DNA of 64,000 nucleotides from Zea mays (taxonomy: Eukaryota; Streptophyta; Magnoliopsida; Poales; Poaceae), in NCBI RefSeq assembly GCF_902167145.1, contig NC_050097.1:113927982-113991981 (forward strand), in the 5' to 3' direction. The translations under genes and the position numbers were made by a program. This document shows, in pieces, positions 43,219-54,420 of the stretch. The number at the start of each line of letters is the position of its first letter. The first letter of the stretch is position 1. A model generated the notes under the pieces. That model worked only from the letters and a program-made list of their open reading frames with translations. It searched no databases and had not been told where the DNA came from.

Positions 43219-45240
43219 GTATGTACTTATGGTTGTTGACGACTTTGATTTGATTCTTAGGTTGCAAAATGAGTTTCCCAAGAATGCCATGAGAGCTATT
43301 TGCAGTGACAATGGCGCATAATTCAAAAATACTCATTTTGAGACATTTTTGCTTATTTGGGACTCGAGCATCAGTTTTCCTCTCTGTATGTGCCTCAGCA
43401 GAATGGCATATTGAACACAAGAATCAAACCCTTGTTGAGATGGCGAGGACGATTCTTGATGAGCATAGGACTCATAAGCGCTTTTGTGCCAAAGTGGTCA
43501 ACATTGTCTGCCATGTGTCGAACCACATCTTTCTTTGATCTTTCTTGAACAAGACTTCATATGAGTTGCGGTTTGGGCGGCCACCCAAAGTTAGTCATTT
43601 TAGGGTGTTTGGCTACATATGCTTTACGCAGAAACAGATTAATTTGGACAAATCTAAGTCTCGGTCTTCTGATGGGGTTTTCTTGGGTTATGCATTACAT
43701 TCTCGTGCTTATCGTGTTCTTAACCTAGAGAGTAACTGCATTATGGAGACTTGTGAGGTTACATTCGATGATACTGCACCTTATCCATCTCCTTTCTTTG
43801 AGCTTGTAGGTCAAAATCAGATGGGATATAAACCATCTTTGTGGAGGAGCACGACGCCGCCGATTAGGTTGATCTCGAGCTAATTCCACTAGCTGCCCAG
43901 TCGAGCCTGCTTCCACTACTTCGGCTAACGCATCCGATCCCACTTCTTTCATCACTTAGGACCGCTCGAGCCAATTCCTGCTGAGACTAGAGGAGTTGAT
44001 GCTACTGTTGAGGGGGAGGCCACCTCTTCGAGGACGACTCCGTGACATGTTCAGCACGATCACCCTCCTTAACAAATGATTGGTGAGATTGATGAGCGAG
44101 TCACTCACTCCATGTAACAACAGATGTCTCACTCTGCTCACTCAACTTTTGTTGCTTCTTTTGAGCCCTGGGATGTTGGACACGCTTTGTCTGATCCTAA
44201 CTGGGTCAATGCTATGCATGAGGAGCTTGAAAATTTTGAGAGAAATCAGGTTTGGGTTTTGGTGCCACCTCCTTCAAACTTCCTCCCATAGCTACAAAAT
44301 GGGTTTTCAAAAACAAAGAGAGTGAGGATGAGTTGGTAGTGAGAAACAAGGTGAGGTTGGTAGCCCAAGGGTTTCGCCAAAAGAGGGTATAGATTATGAA
44401 GATACTTTTTTCCCATGTTGCCCATTTAGAGTACATTAGGATCCTTTTAGGCTTTGCTGCTTCAAAGGGTTTTAAGCTTTTTCAAATGGATGTCAAAAGT
44501 GCCTTTTTGAATGGGTATATAGAGGAAGAGGTCTATCTGAGGCAACCTCCTAGTTTTGAGAGTTCCAAGTTTCCAAACCATGTTTTTAAATTGCAAAAGT
44601 TTTATATGGTTTCAAACAAGCACCTAGAGCCTGGTATGAGCGTTTGAAATCGTTCTTGCTTTCAAAGGGTTTTAAAATGGGCTATGTGGACAAAACTATT
44701 TTTCTCCTCAAGAATGGCAGTGATACCCTTTTAGTATAGATATATGTGGATGATATTATCTTTGGTGGCTCTTCTCATGCTCTTGTTTCCAGATTTTCAG
44801 ATCTTATGAGCAAGGAATTTGAGATGAGCATGATGGTGAGCAGAACTTCTTTCTTATGCTACAAATCAAGCAGACCTAAGACGAGACCTTTGTGCATTAA
44901 GGCAAGTATACAAAGTACGTCCTGAAGAAGTTTGACGTGGGAGAGACCAAACCTCTTTCGACGCCCATTTCCACCACGATAGTGCTTGATACTGATGAGG
45001 ACGGTGAGCCCATGGACCAGAAGGAGTACAGGAGCATGATTGGCTCCCTCCTATACTTGACTGCGATGAGGCTAGATATACACTTTGCAGTGTGTCTGTG
45101 CGCTCGTTTCCAGGCTTCCCCACACACTTCTCACAGACAGACTGTGAAATGGATTATAAGTACTTGCGCTTCACTCTTGAGTTTGGTTTGTAGTACTCTT
45201 CCTCTTACGTTCTGTCTTTGTGCGGTTTGGTGACCAAGCT
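43219..45240 (+). pseudogene. Element D integrase, reverse transcriptase and RNase H remnants
   Basis: Integrase core traces are readable in several frames: VVDDF, CSDNGA, then MARTILDEHR and TSYELRFGRPP near 43440-43620. Reverse transcriptase follows with [13 protein letters not shown] at 44479-44520 and [12 protein letters not shown] near 44745-44780. The DQKEYRSMIGSLLYLTA block is at 45017-45067. There are many stops and frameshifts. The piece directly continues the pre-integrase remnant that ends at 18284. Confidence 0.75.
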
Positions 45241-46045
45241 TTGCTTACTTGGGTGACTTGTTTGGCTTTTATCTGGCTTTTGGTCATTCAAGCGAGTTTC
45301 TCTTCTTCTTCCTTGTTTCTTCTATATACATTCATATGGTGGTGTTGACAATGTACTCATCAAGGGGAAGATTGCGAACACAAGGTTGACATGTCCCTTG
45401 TGGTTTAGGTTGATGATGAGTGATTGTCAATGGGTAGCACTAAGGGGTAGTCAGTGGACTGACCAGAGTGTGAGATTATGTATGTGTAACCATGTCGGTC
45501 GGTTTGTGGTGTGCATGTGTGGGGCATGAGGATGGTTGTCGACGACTGAGGTGAAGGTCATGCGAGCTCGTGCTGATGGACCAGGAGCGATGAAGCACGA
45601 GTGCTGGGTTTTGGCTGACAGATCGAAGCAACCGGGTGACCAGCCGTGGTGGCTGACACATGTGACACACACACTCGCGTGAGGACATGGTGGAGTGGAC
45701 CGTGTTGCCGACACAATCATGGACTGGCAGGACACGTGTCTGGTCATGGAGGACGCACACGTTGTGCGGTACTCACAGCGGGCTTGATGGTTTGGGCCTC
45801 AAAACCACCCAGCCCTACGGATGGCGGGTTTTGCTAAGTTTTGGCCTCAAAACTCGACGACGGTGGATCCGGTGGGAATCGGTGGTGGCACGTGGCTTCA
45901 TAGCGAAAGGTGCGTCAAGACAAAGCAACTTCGTGTGGAGCGCATAGCCGTCAGATCGAAAACCTTGGAGTTAGTCCATTTCGCCCCGGGTTGAGTAGAT
46001 AGGCTCTATGTAAATAGGGGTAGTTTAGAAAATATAAATAACCCT

Positions 46046-46279
46046 TTATAAATAGAAGCATATGGTTGGATTTTCTAGGTCAGTTATAGTCACAACAATG
46101 TTTGGATTTTCTAGGTCAGTTATAGTCATAAGAACATTGCCCTCGGGTTTTTCATCAGCTCCAACACAATCATCCTGATCCTCCTCATCTGAATCACGAA
46201 TGAACTCGGAATCACTCTCTCCATATGAGATCATGTCTTTGTATGTTTTCTGCACATTATCTGTACTAACATACTCCAC
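46046..46279 (-). pseudogene. Acidic coding fragment of unknown origin
   Basis: A 77-residue frame with a clean run of acidic residues (GESDSEFIRDSDEEDQDD) and a duplicated ITDLENP segment produced by a 36-bp tandem repeat at about 46055-46127. It does not resemble copia Gag or Pol. The acidic block is loosely like the N-terminal part of MuDR-type transposases, so a captured or transposase fragment is possible, but I do not recognise it. Confidence 0.3.
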
Positions 46280-46339
46280 CTCTCCCAGAAACTATCTAGC
46301 TATATGTTAGCGTCTAGTTGTTCAGATTGTTTCTCTAGC

Positions 46340-46530
46340 TATGTTAGAAGTTAGAACCTGTTTATCAGGTTGTTGCTTCGGTGGAGAGGTAGAAGCTAGA
46401 AGTTGTTTATTAGGTTGTTGCTATGACGGAAAGGTAGCAACAAGTTGTTTCTCGAGAGGTAGAAGCTAGAAGTTATTTATTAGGTTATTGCTATGACGGA
46501 AAGATAGCAACAAGTTGTTTCTTAAGTTGT
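46340..46530. repeat. Tandem repeat of about 70 bp
   Basis: Two near-identical units with the order AGAGGTAGAAGCTAGAAGTT, TATTAGGTTGTTGCTATGACGG, AGCAACAAGTTGTTTCT start near 46384 and 46454, with a third diverged unit before them. Confidence 0.8.
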
Positions 46531-46652
46531 TGCTTTGAATGAGAGATACAAATGTATGGTTGTATGCTAGTTTCTTAGTCTGCTTGTGTGTTACCCTCCA
46601 TCTATTGTGTTAACCTCAATCACTTTAGTTTCTTGCTCAAGTGAGTGAATAA

Positions 46653-46851
46653 GGGGGTGTTTGAATGCAGTAGAGCTAATAGTTAGTTAGCTAAAAATAT
46701 ACTAGTAGAATTAGCTAGCTAATAAATAGTTAGTTAACTAGTAGCTAATTTACTAAAAATAGCTAATAGCTGAATTATTAGCTAGGATGTTTGGATGCCT
46801 CTAGCTAATTTTAGCTACTAACCATTATCTCTAGTGCATTTAAACACCCTC
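46653..46851. mobile_element. Tourist-like MITE
   Basis: 199 bp with terminal inverted repeats GGGGGTGTTTGAATGCA and (reverse complement of the right end) GAGGGTGTTTAAATGCA. It is flanked by TAA at 46650-46652 and 46852-46854. A 3-bp TAA/TTA duplication is typical of PIF/Harbinger-derived MITEs. The interior is full of TAGCTAAT repeats and has no coding capacity. Confidence 0.82.
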
Positions 46852-47001
46852 TAAGGCTTTAAAACTCCAAGGGCACCAATTGTTATTTTCAAAAAATAAA
46901 TGCTCTCACCTTCCTTGGTGCGCCGCAGCCTAAATTGATATTGTCGTCATGCCAAGCTAGAAGCCACCCTTTCCTAGTGTGCCATAGACAATAAACTTTA
47001 C

Positions 47002-47118
47002 GGGCTAATTTGGCAACCTCGTTTTTCTAAGGGATTTTTATTTTATTAAGGAAAATTAGTTTATTTTCCTTTAAGAAAATGAGAATCTATTGGGAAAATT
47101 GAGTTGCTAAACTAGCCC
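47002..47118. mobile_element. Small MITE-like element
   Basis: 117 bp bounded by GGGCTAATTTGGCAACCTC and the reverse complement of GGGCTAGTTTAGCAACTC. The interior is AT-rich and non-coding. I see no clear TSD (flanks TTTAC and AAAAA), so the superfamily is open. Confidence 0.5.
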
Positions 47119-47372
47119 AAAAAAGGAATTGAGTTAAACAAGCATCAACTTTCAGAAAGTCTCACGAAGCGAGATGAGTAATGGATATCCATATCCTCAC
47201 TATCAAACTTTCCTAAGGGTTGAATTGGCAAACCAATGTTGGCAACCATTTGAATTACAACAACACGCACACACAAAGTTTGCAAATGCTCTGGAATGGA
47301 TAGAGACAAGTATACACAGAATGTTAATCGGATGAAGAAAACACAACTGCAATGCTTCAACTGAACAAGGAT

Positions 47373-47862
47373 GGGCCTGTTTGGTTGTCTAGTTGGGTGG
47401 ACCTGGCTCGTATCTAGGGAACCTGACTGAGAGCATGCAATATCCCTACGTTTGGTTGCCTGTATGAGCTTAGTTTAGCCCATGTGAGAGATGATGTTTA
47501 GTTGCTTGTATAAATGCTTGATGCATGGACTTAAAAGCTATAAAGTTTTATTATATCTTCATGTGATGATGTTGCAATAGTCTATAATATGCCATACAAA
47601 GCCTTAATCCACTTTTAAATAAATTAAATTTATTTAATAGACACTAATTACATGTTAATCTGCCATTAAGAAAGACTAATGGTTGCACCGGCAGAGCCTG
47701 GCTCTAGAGAAACGGCCAATTCCTACGTATCTCGGGAGCCAGGCTCAAGAGGAATATTTGCATCCCGCGAGCCAGGCTGAAGAGGCTGATCAGGCAACCA
47801 AACAGAATAAAGCTGCGTCTCATGAGTCTGGCCAGATCATATCCAGGCAACCAAACACACCC
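47373..47862. mobile_element. MITE-like element downstream of the DUF1644 gene
   Basis: 490 bp with inverted ends GGGCCTGTTTGGTTG and (reverse complement of the right end) GGGTGTGTTTGGTTG. It is flanked by GAT at 47370-47372 and 47863-47865. GGCAACCAAACA recurs internally, close to the right end. The GGGCCTGTTTGGTT end type is frequent among grass MITEs. It starts about 450 bp beyond the stop codon of the neighbouring gene. Confidence 0.55.
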
Positions 47863-48314
47863 GATATGAACCAGAATAGTAGCAGCATGAACTCAATGGA
47901 ATGTAATATGTGAAGAATATACAACAAATGCAGATGACACACAGTGCATAAGGTAAAAAGACATGGTGCACCAGCGACAGCACCAACTGTGATGGAGCGA
48001 GCATCTCCAAAAGCTAGCTTCTAGTATCACTTGTGTAATTGTGCTGAGATCAGTCCAGCTTTGCCATAAGAACGAGTGTTCCCCGTAAGTGTCGGATTCA
48101 AGAGGGTCTCATGGATGGTGTTAAACACATTTGAGTCATCTAAACTTGAACTTGAGGTCCACAAGCCTTTAGGTCTTTGATTGCAAGGATGTGCGCAGCA
48201 TTTTAACAATGCAAGGAAGCACATCATCCACTGCCATGCAAGGAGTCATCATGGGTTCACGGCAAAAGAACTTCACAGCAGCGAAGAATGTAATTACCAC
48301 AAGCCACCAATGTA

Positions 48315-48411
48315 TTATACTCGCTCCTCCGATCTTGATCTTATGAACCTCCGGCGGCTCCTTGGTCTCTGAACTTCTTCATCTACAGCATCTCCTTCGC
48401 CCTCCTCCCCC

Positions 48412-48448
<37 letters not shown>

Positions 48449-49472
48449 TATCATTGTATTGAAGACTTAACAAATTCTCTCCCCACAGATAGCGTCTTCT
48501 ATGCCTTCTCAGGCCCCTTGATGTGCCTCCTGGCTCATCACCTGATCTAATCGGACTACTGCTGAGCATATGAAATAGAAAGAATGTTGTCAGAAGAGAC
48601 CCACTCGGTTCACTTGGGCCACTGGTTTCCCGGTCATGTGAAAACATTTCACCACCTTCGATAGCATAATCACCAAACACAACTGCCCCAGGCATAGCCG
48701 ACCTGATTGCACTTACTATATCAGCATACTCCCGCTGATGCTCCAGGCGGTGCCATGCACGGCGTCTTGATGGATCAACATCAGCAGGCCTTGTAGTGGG
48801 GTGCACCCTTCTGGCATGTCTACGGATCTCCCTGTAGTTGCCAGAAAACATGCAGGCTTCTCGTGAGCAAGCTCTGGATTTCTCATCCAAATACTGTCTA
48901 GCTTCTTCGATGATCTTCCAGCCACTAACAGCCCCCCTACACAGTGGGCACAACAATTGGTTTAAGCTTGACATATCACTTGACTCTGAAGTACCATTGA
49001 TCTCAACCTCTTGACCTTCCAATGTCAAATCTGTGCCTTCATTGTAGCTGTTATCTTCCTGTTCTCCACCTATGGCAGCAGGTCTATGGCTGGCACCTTG
49101 ATGATTGGAAGCTTCATTGGGTTCAGATATGTCTATGTGTAGTCTGCGGCTCTCTCTAGTAAGACCAAAACGAGATCCGTGGACAACATTTTGGTTTCTT
49201 GTACCCCTAGGCATGGATGAGCTTGACTGTGAAGGACTGTCCCCATCATTCACTTTCATTTTCTTGAACCTGTCTAAGCAATTTGAATGCCTATAGCTTG
49301 TATCACATATATAGGATCGGCATCCTTTGTCATGGGAGCTGCACAACAGAAGGACAGCATTGTGTGGATGGTCCATGCATATCGGACAGAGAGCATCATC
49401 CCATTCATTGTGCAGTGCAGCAGTATCTGTATCTGCATTTCCCATCTTGAACAACTTCTCTTCATTTGCCAT
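48315..49472 (-). CDS. DUF1644-type zinc-finger protein (385 aa, intact)
   Basis: A single coding exon from ATG 49472 to TAA 48315. Residues 29-70 (CPICMD, HNAVLLLC, SSHDKGCRSYICDTSYRHSNCLDRF) are the signature of plant DUF1644 (PF07800) proteins. CPLCRG at 175-180 completes the cysteine pairs, and C202/C207/H219/H224 look like a C2H2-type finger (ACSREAC...HARRVH). The C-terminal third is Arg-rich with a hydrophobic LLTTFFLFHMLSS stretch, a run of Asp coded by a TCA microsatellite (48412-48448), and an Arg/Ser end. Members of the family in rice have been linked to drought, salt and ABA responses; the molecular role is not settled. TTTTAG directly precedes the ATG, so a 5'UTR intron ends there. 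This is the only intact cellular gene in the window. Confidence 0.88.
48412..48448. repeat. (TCA)n microsatellite coding poly-Asp
   Basis: About 12 perfect TCA units on the + strand give GAT/GAC-type Asp codons on the - strand in the DUF1644 protein. The antisense reading gives a spurious poly-His ORF. Confidence 0.95.
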
Positions 49473-50951
49473 CTAAAACAAACTGTTCAGGAATCACTGA
49501 AAATTATAGAAGAAATTATTACATGGACTAAACATATGTAGCAATTGCTATCTGCATTCAGCAACAAAGCTAGATCATATATTCATATAAGATATAATGT
49601 GTAATGGTTATTTTTTCTATGAAAATATATTGGTATTTTACAAGCAGGTAAAACTCATATTATCTTAACCAGGTTTAACTGTGGAAAAGCTGATTGCTCT
49701 TTTCTCATTCTTCAATGAAGAATTTTCTTCTGTAACTACTTCTAACAAAAGCGAAGGAATTTTATAAGGTTCAATCAATGCAAATCACAACCAATGAACC
49801 ATGTTTTCGATAAAATTTATGAACAGCTCATGTTCCAATTAGGATAATTAGTTTGCATATATAGTTAGCAATCAAATGTACATGGTGTACAATGGATGTA
49901 ATCACTTAACACTTAAGACCAAAAATGCTGATATTTACACGAGACAAGCAATAATTCTGTACTGGGTTTAGCTGGTCTGTCTAGTTCAGCCCTGATTGAC
50001 TGATTCAATAAAAGAGGAACACCAGCTGATTGACTAAACATCACAAGCACTCAAAAGCTCATCACGCAATCGTGTTATCTGTGTTCCGTTTTTCTGTTTT
50101 TTATTCTATTTGAAATGACAACCAGAAAATGAAATTATTAAAGACATCCTAAACATTCTGGATTTCCATGACATTAACAAATTTGCCTTTGAATGGGATG
50201 ACAACACAAATGGCCAGGATAAATTGCTAGATCAGTCGTGCACCAAGACTAGCTCTGTCAACATCTCAACACCTGCTGGCCCTCATATGTACTAAGACTA
50301 GGCACATGTTTATGAGTAATCCCTAGCACGACCTTCTGTTGAATTAGCTACTAATGCAATGAATGGAACTGAATTAATGATCACGATACCAAACATGCCA
50401 AAATAACACAAAAATATAATCAAAACCACTAAAGAACAACTTAGTAATCATCTATACTGCAGAACATGAGCGCTCTGCAGCACCAGGTGAAGGTAAGGCC
50501 TATTTGAGAATTCCCTATTTGAGGCACTAAGACGCTTTCGCTTCCAAATACATTTGAAGTCTCAAACACTATCGGTTCATCCTAATATGCTTGCATAAGT
50601 GCATATATACATCGTTAGGGAAGCAGGCCAATGCCTTCGTTGTATAGAGAACAAAAAAAACTACATAATATTTTCCGAAAAGCAACTAGGCGGCACATGA
50701 GAAATGACTGTCAATTTGCCATTCGTGATTCATCCATCTATGTACACTGTACACTTGTACAGGCAGGTATACTTACCAGGGGCGGATCCAGTAAAGGGAT
50801 ATGGATGTACACATGTATACCCAATATTTTTTGCAAAAAAAATCGAAGTTAGGAGGCTTGTCAAATAGCTAAATAGCTTTAGTTTAGGGTTTCGGTGCTC
50901 AGATTTGCACAGCATGAAGGGAAGGGAAGGGAAGAGAAGGTGCGGGAGTAC
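49473..50951 (-). other. Probable 5'UTR intron of the DUF1644 gene
   Basis: Acceptor TTTTAG ends at 49473 just before the ATG. The proposed donor is CACTAG|GTACTC with GT at 50951-50950. The interval is AT-rich with no ORF of note. An alternative donor CCTG|GTAAGTATAC is at about 50772, inside a repeat-like GGGGCGGATCCAG segment. Intron limits are prediction only. Confidence 0.5.
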
Positions 50952-51130
50952 CTAGTGGGTGCTCGTCCCCGGCGAAGAGACCAACGAAAGCCTCAGCACC
51001 TGGCGGCTTACGGCGGCGGCGGCCGACCAGCCGTCGGAGAGCGAGAGGGGGCGAGAAAGACAGACAGAACGTACGACGAGGATGCAGCGGACGGAACGGA
51101 AGGGGAAATGGTGCAGCGGACGGCGTGAAA
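50952..51130 (-). promoter_or_regulatory. Probable 5'UTR exon and core promoter of the DUF1644 gene
   Basis: A GC-rich island of about 180 bp in AT-rich surroundings, with CT-rich runs (CTCGCCCCCTCTCGCTC) and GCCGCCGCCGCCG on the - strand, ending at a splice donor. Both are common in grass 5'UTRs. ORFs on either strand here are by-products of GC content. The transcription start is not determinable by eye. Confidence 0.45.
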
Positions 51131-51159
51131 AAAAACGCAACCGCACGGGCCTTCTGGCC

Positions 51160-53040
51160 ATTTTTCACATTTCTTCCAATTTTTGCTTTCTTTATTATTT
51201 TTCGTTCTCTCCCATTTAAATTTTAGGCTATTTGATTCAATGCAATAACAATTTTCATGCTTCTGAGATATAGTTTTACTATTTAACTATTTCAAAATTT
51301 GCCACTATATTTATCTCTATACCTCATTCATGATATTTTCAACACTTGAAACAACAATACACCGTTGCACTTTCATATGACCTAAGATATCACTCCTACC
51401 ACCCCTCTCTCCTCAAATGACATGCGGGCTCCATGGTCATCCCCTTCCTCAGCTTCTTCCCTGAATCTAGGTGAGTAGAAACTCGTGCAACAACCGTGGT
51501 TGTGTGGTCATAGTGGTCCACAAGGGCTCACATCTCCATGCTCCATCAAGAGGTGCTCAGCTCCTTCAATACGCAGTCGTGTCGTCATGCACTGCACCCT
51601 CTCATACTCCACATACAATGCTATCGCTATGGATGACTCGATGTCATGATGTGCCCTCCCTCACGCAGAGGCCCGTCGGCAAGAGGCCCCAACAAGTCGC
51701 ATGTTGTTGCTCATGGTCGTGCTAGTTCTGTCGCGTTGTCTATCGTCCAACATTGGGGTTGTTATCGTATAGACGTCACTTAGACTGTTGTTGTCATCCA
51801 TGCAACCACCACTGCTCATGGCGAGATTCGTGTAGCTACCCTGACGGTAATGCAACATCAAAGTCGTCATCACATAGTTGTCGCCATGACTACCATCGTC
51901 TTCGCCCTCACATCCATCCTTGTGGCACCAACCCCATGCGCGTCTATTATATGATTCATATGTAGTTTTGGTTATTGAGACAAATAAGTGGACTAATCTC
52001 TATCTAGTGTTATATTTGAGATAGGTAAAGTCCATATCCAAGGTTGAGCAAGATTGACAACCATGCAATTTAGGGTGATGGCAACAAAGGATTATCAAGT
52101 GATTAACATGGAAATAAGGAAGACAGAAAGCAAAATGCAAAGGATCAAAACAAAGGTATAAGAAAAGGGCATTTTGTCAATCAACACGCAATAGAGTGTG
52201 TGGACGAATTTACGATAGATAGTCATATGATAAAGTGAGGAACTTAAAATCTAGAATGGTTACTCAAGTGCCACTAGGTAAATTAGCTCTATGCATGAGC
52301 ATTAAACCTAGTGAGACATAAAATCTTAGAGATGTTTGTGAACATGATAACTCATATGCACAAGCGTGAGAGACATATTGGAGTTAGCACATGTGAAAAT
52401 GACAGAAAAAGGGCCAGAGGGACTTAGTGGCGAAGCCAAGCAAAATTTTAAACCTGGGCACACTCTCCGTCCATGATACAATATTGTGAGCATACAAACA
52501 ACATTGTTATGTGTTTTCCATTCTAATTTGAAATATTTAAAATTAGGGATCCTAAAGAATGTAACAAGGATTGTTGCAACTGAAGCAAATGCAATTCTGC
52601 TTAAGATATATGATCCAAAAAATAGATAACAACAAAGACAATGCAATCAGTGGGAGAGCTAAGCATTATAAGATGCACGTAAGTACAAGGATGAAATGTC
52701 TAGTTGATAAAGAGTTTGTCAAAATTTTGATCATCAATCCAATGAAATATGAAGCAAAGTAGGATGAAACTAATAGAAAAAATACCAAATAAATCAAAGC
52801 AAAAATCAAATATGCATAATAGAAAATAAATCTCAAAAGAATTGCATTGAAATTTGCTCGAGCACCTAGAGTGCAACCAAAATTGATGCATCCTGTAAAG
52901 CAGGAACACACCAGTAGTTCTTTGGTATCATATCTTCTTATGCTAGTGTTGCCTTGGACGCTAGCACTCCCTTTCAACATAGCTCTTGATGTGGTTGCCT
53001 GCAACCAGTGGAAGGGATGAGAAGGGTTCGACATACCTAC
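51160..53040. other. Intergenic DNA, nothing recognised
   Basis: AT-rich to moderate GC sequence upstream of the DUF1644 gene. Short ORFs (for example near 51471-51965 and 52666-53112) show no domain, no bias and no neighbour context, and I do not support them as genes. No LTR or TIR pair could be found by eye. Confidence 0.4.
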
Positions 53041-54420
53041 ATGTGCCACACCCGGTTCTGGGGCAAAACCGAATGCATAGCATATGTGTGCCAAGATCCA
53101 TTTTCCACACATATGTTGACGTCACAAGTGTAATATATCAAAAGACAATGCAATAAAGGCGTAAAGAGAGTAGAGTAGTCTTTATTACAACATGCAGATA
53201 ATAGTATCTTAAAATGTATCATCAAAGTAAAGCGGAAATAACATGGGTAATCTCCCACAGGAAGATGACCGGCGCATCGTTAGACTCAGTATTCATCAAA
53301 ATCTCCATCAAGGTCTTCTTCATCATCCTCTGATCAAAATATTAGCAAGGGTGAGCTCATTTATGGTCGGGGCTCAGCAAGTGGGGGGAACTTAATGCAA
53401 GTTTAACAAGGTAAGGCTAAGGTTAAGCGGTAAGCATTTTAGTTGGTCAATATTTTATTAGCAACACCTGTCTTACTAATAAGTGTGTATCCCAAGTATC
53501 CCATTTAAACAAAGGTATATGAGTATAACAAAAACACTTAAGTGAAACCACTTAAGCAAACCATTGGCAGATCATCAGATCTCGATTTATTGTCCATCTT
53601 TAAGTTCAATTATCATGTGAGGGTTCCAGGTTGCTCTTAACCGTGAGCACGACTGACATATCAGTTTTACATTCTGCAGAGGTGGTACAACTTTACCCAT
53701 AAGCCATGTATTCCATCTAGCCTGGGTTGATCGGACCCGTAAACACCGCCGAGGTGAATGGATAGGGATCCATTATGTGGCTTTCACAAAATACACTTAA
53801 TATAAAGCAACCTGCTAAGGTTTCCAAGTCGGTGTGGAGGCCCTCTGGGCGAGGTACCTTAGCCAAGAATACGCCCCCATGTTAAAGTGAGCTGCCACCA
53901 CTACCGCTCCCCCTCTTGCCCATATTTCAGGTAAGGTTGCTAGGTACTAAGCATATAAAGCTAATTACCAAAGCCAGAGCCATGATAGCACTCGTGGTTG
54001 CACTGTTTATCCTGGGTGGTCACTCCATGTTCCAATTAATATGAAATAATCTTGTTTAACCATCGGGTTAACGTCATAATGCCAATTTCATTTTTGGAAC
54101 ATTAATATCAAATAATGAGTGACATCAAAATTATCAAGTTGAGCGGTAGCACAAATTTGCAAAGCACAATATTTTCCCAGGGTAATCAAGGAATATAGTT
54201 GGTAAATATAGGAAATCCTTAATTAGGCAAATCCCATCAAATTATGCAATATATCCAATAGTAAACATTATTATATGCATTAACTAGGTATAAATAGAAT
54301 ATGTAGAGGGAGAATCTACTTGTCTTGCTCAAAAGTTTCTTGTGGGTCGTCCTCGAACGCGTTTGGCTCGTCTACCTCATAATCCACTTCTAGCATCGAT
54401 TTGCGTATCGCACATACAAA
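53041..54420. repeat. Repeat-like block beginning TGTGCCACACCCGG
   Basis: Sequence with landmarks (TGTGCCACACCCGGTT, ACACATATGTTGACG, GTAAAGCGGAAATAACATGG, AACTTTACCCATAAGCCATG, GACCCGTAAACACCGCCGAGG) that I associate with a widespread non-coding grass LTR family. It has no ORF, and neither a partner LTR nor a TSD was located. It could be a solo or truncated LTR. Confidence 0.35.

Larger units (their letters stand above)
17215..46640 (+). mobile_element. Element D: decayed Ty1-copia element, outermost level of the nest
   Basis: Pieces on the + strand follow copia order on both sides of element C: gag tail (17215-17575), protease and GAG-pre-integrase (17641-18284), integrase core (43219-43883), reverse transcriptase (about 44170-44880) and RNase H approach (44937-45233). 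A purine tract CAAGGGGAAGATTG at 45361-45374 is followed by LTR-like DNA. C inserted in the integrase coding region with TSD ATGTG. Many stops and frameshifts make D inactive and old. The 5' LTR is not recognised, and the 3' limit is approximate. Confidence 0.65.
45361..46640 (+). repeat. Element D probable purine tract and 3' LTR
   Basis: CAAGGGGAAGATTG (45361-45374) looks like a purine tract. The DNA after it has features of a grass copia LTR, including paired 'TTGGCCTCAAAAC' blocks (near 45798 and 45843) and a TATA-like TATGTAAATAGGGG at 46008-46021. The last part has tandem repeats (see 46340-46530). The 3' end is not defined by a TSD, and a foreign coding fragment may be inserted near 46046-46279. 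Confidence 0.4.

Noticed and set aside
48362..48550. Poly-His ORF on the + strand
   Set aside because: Shadow of the poly-Asp microsatellite in the - strand DUF1644 coding exon.
50895..51219. Several ORFs on both strands in the GC-rich island
   Set aside because: The island fits a 5'UTR exon and promoter; the frames have no conserved features and overlap each other.
51471..51965. 84-aa and 70-aa ORFs rich in Cys, His and Ser
   Set aside because: No start context, no recognisable domain, and frames on both strands are equally open; chance is the better explanation.
52666..53258. 148-aa hydrophobic ORF on the - strand
   Set aside because: Phe/Leu/Tyr-rich reading of AT-rich DNA that runs into a repeat-like block; no membrane-protein family recognised.
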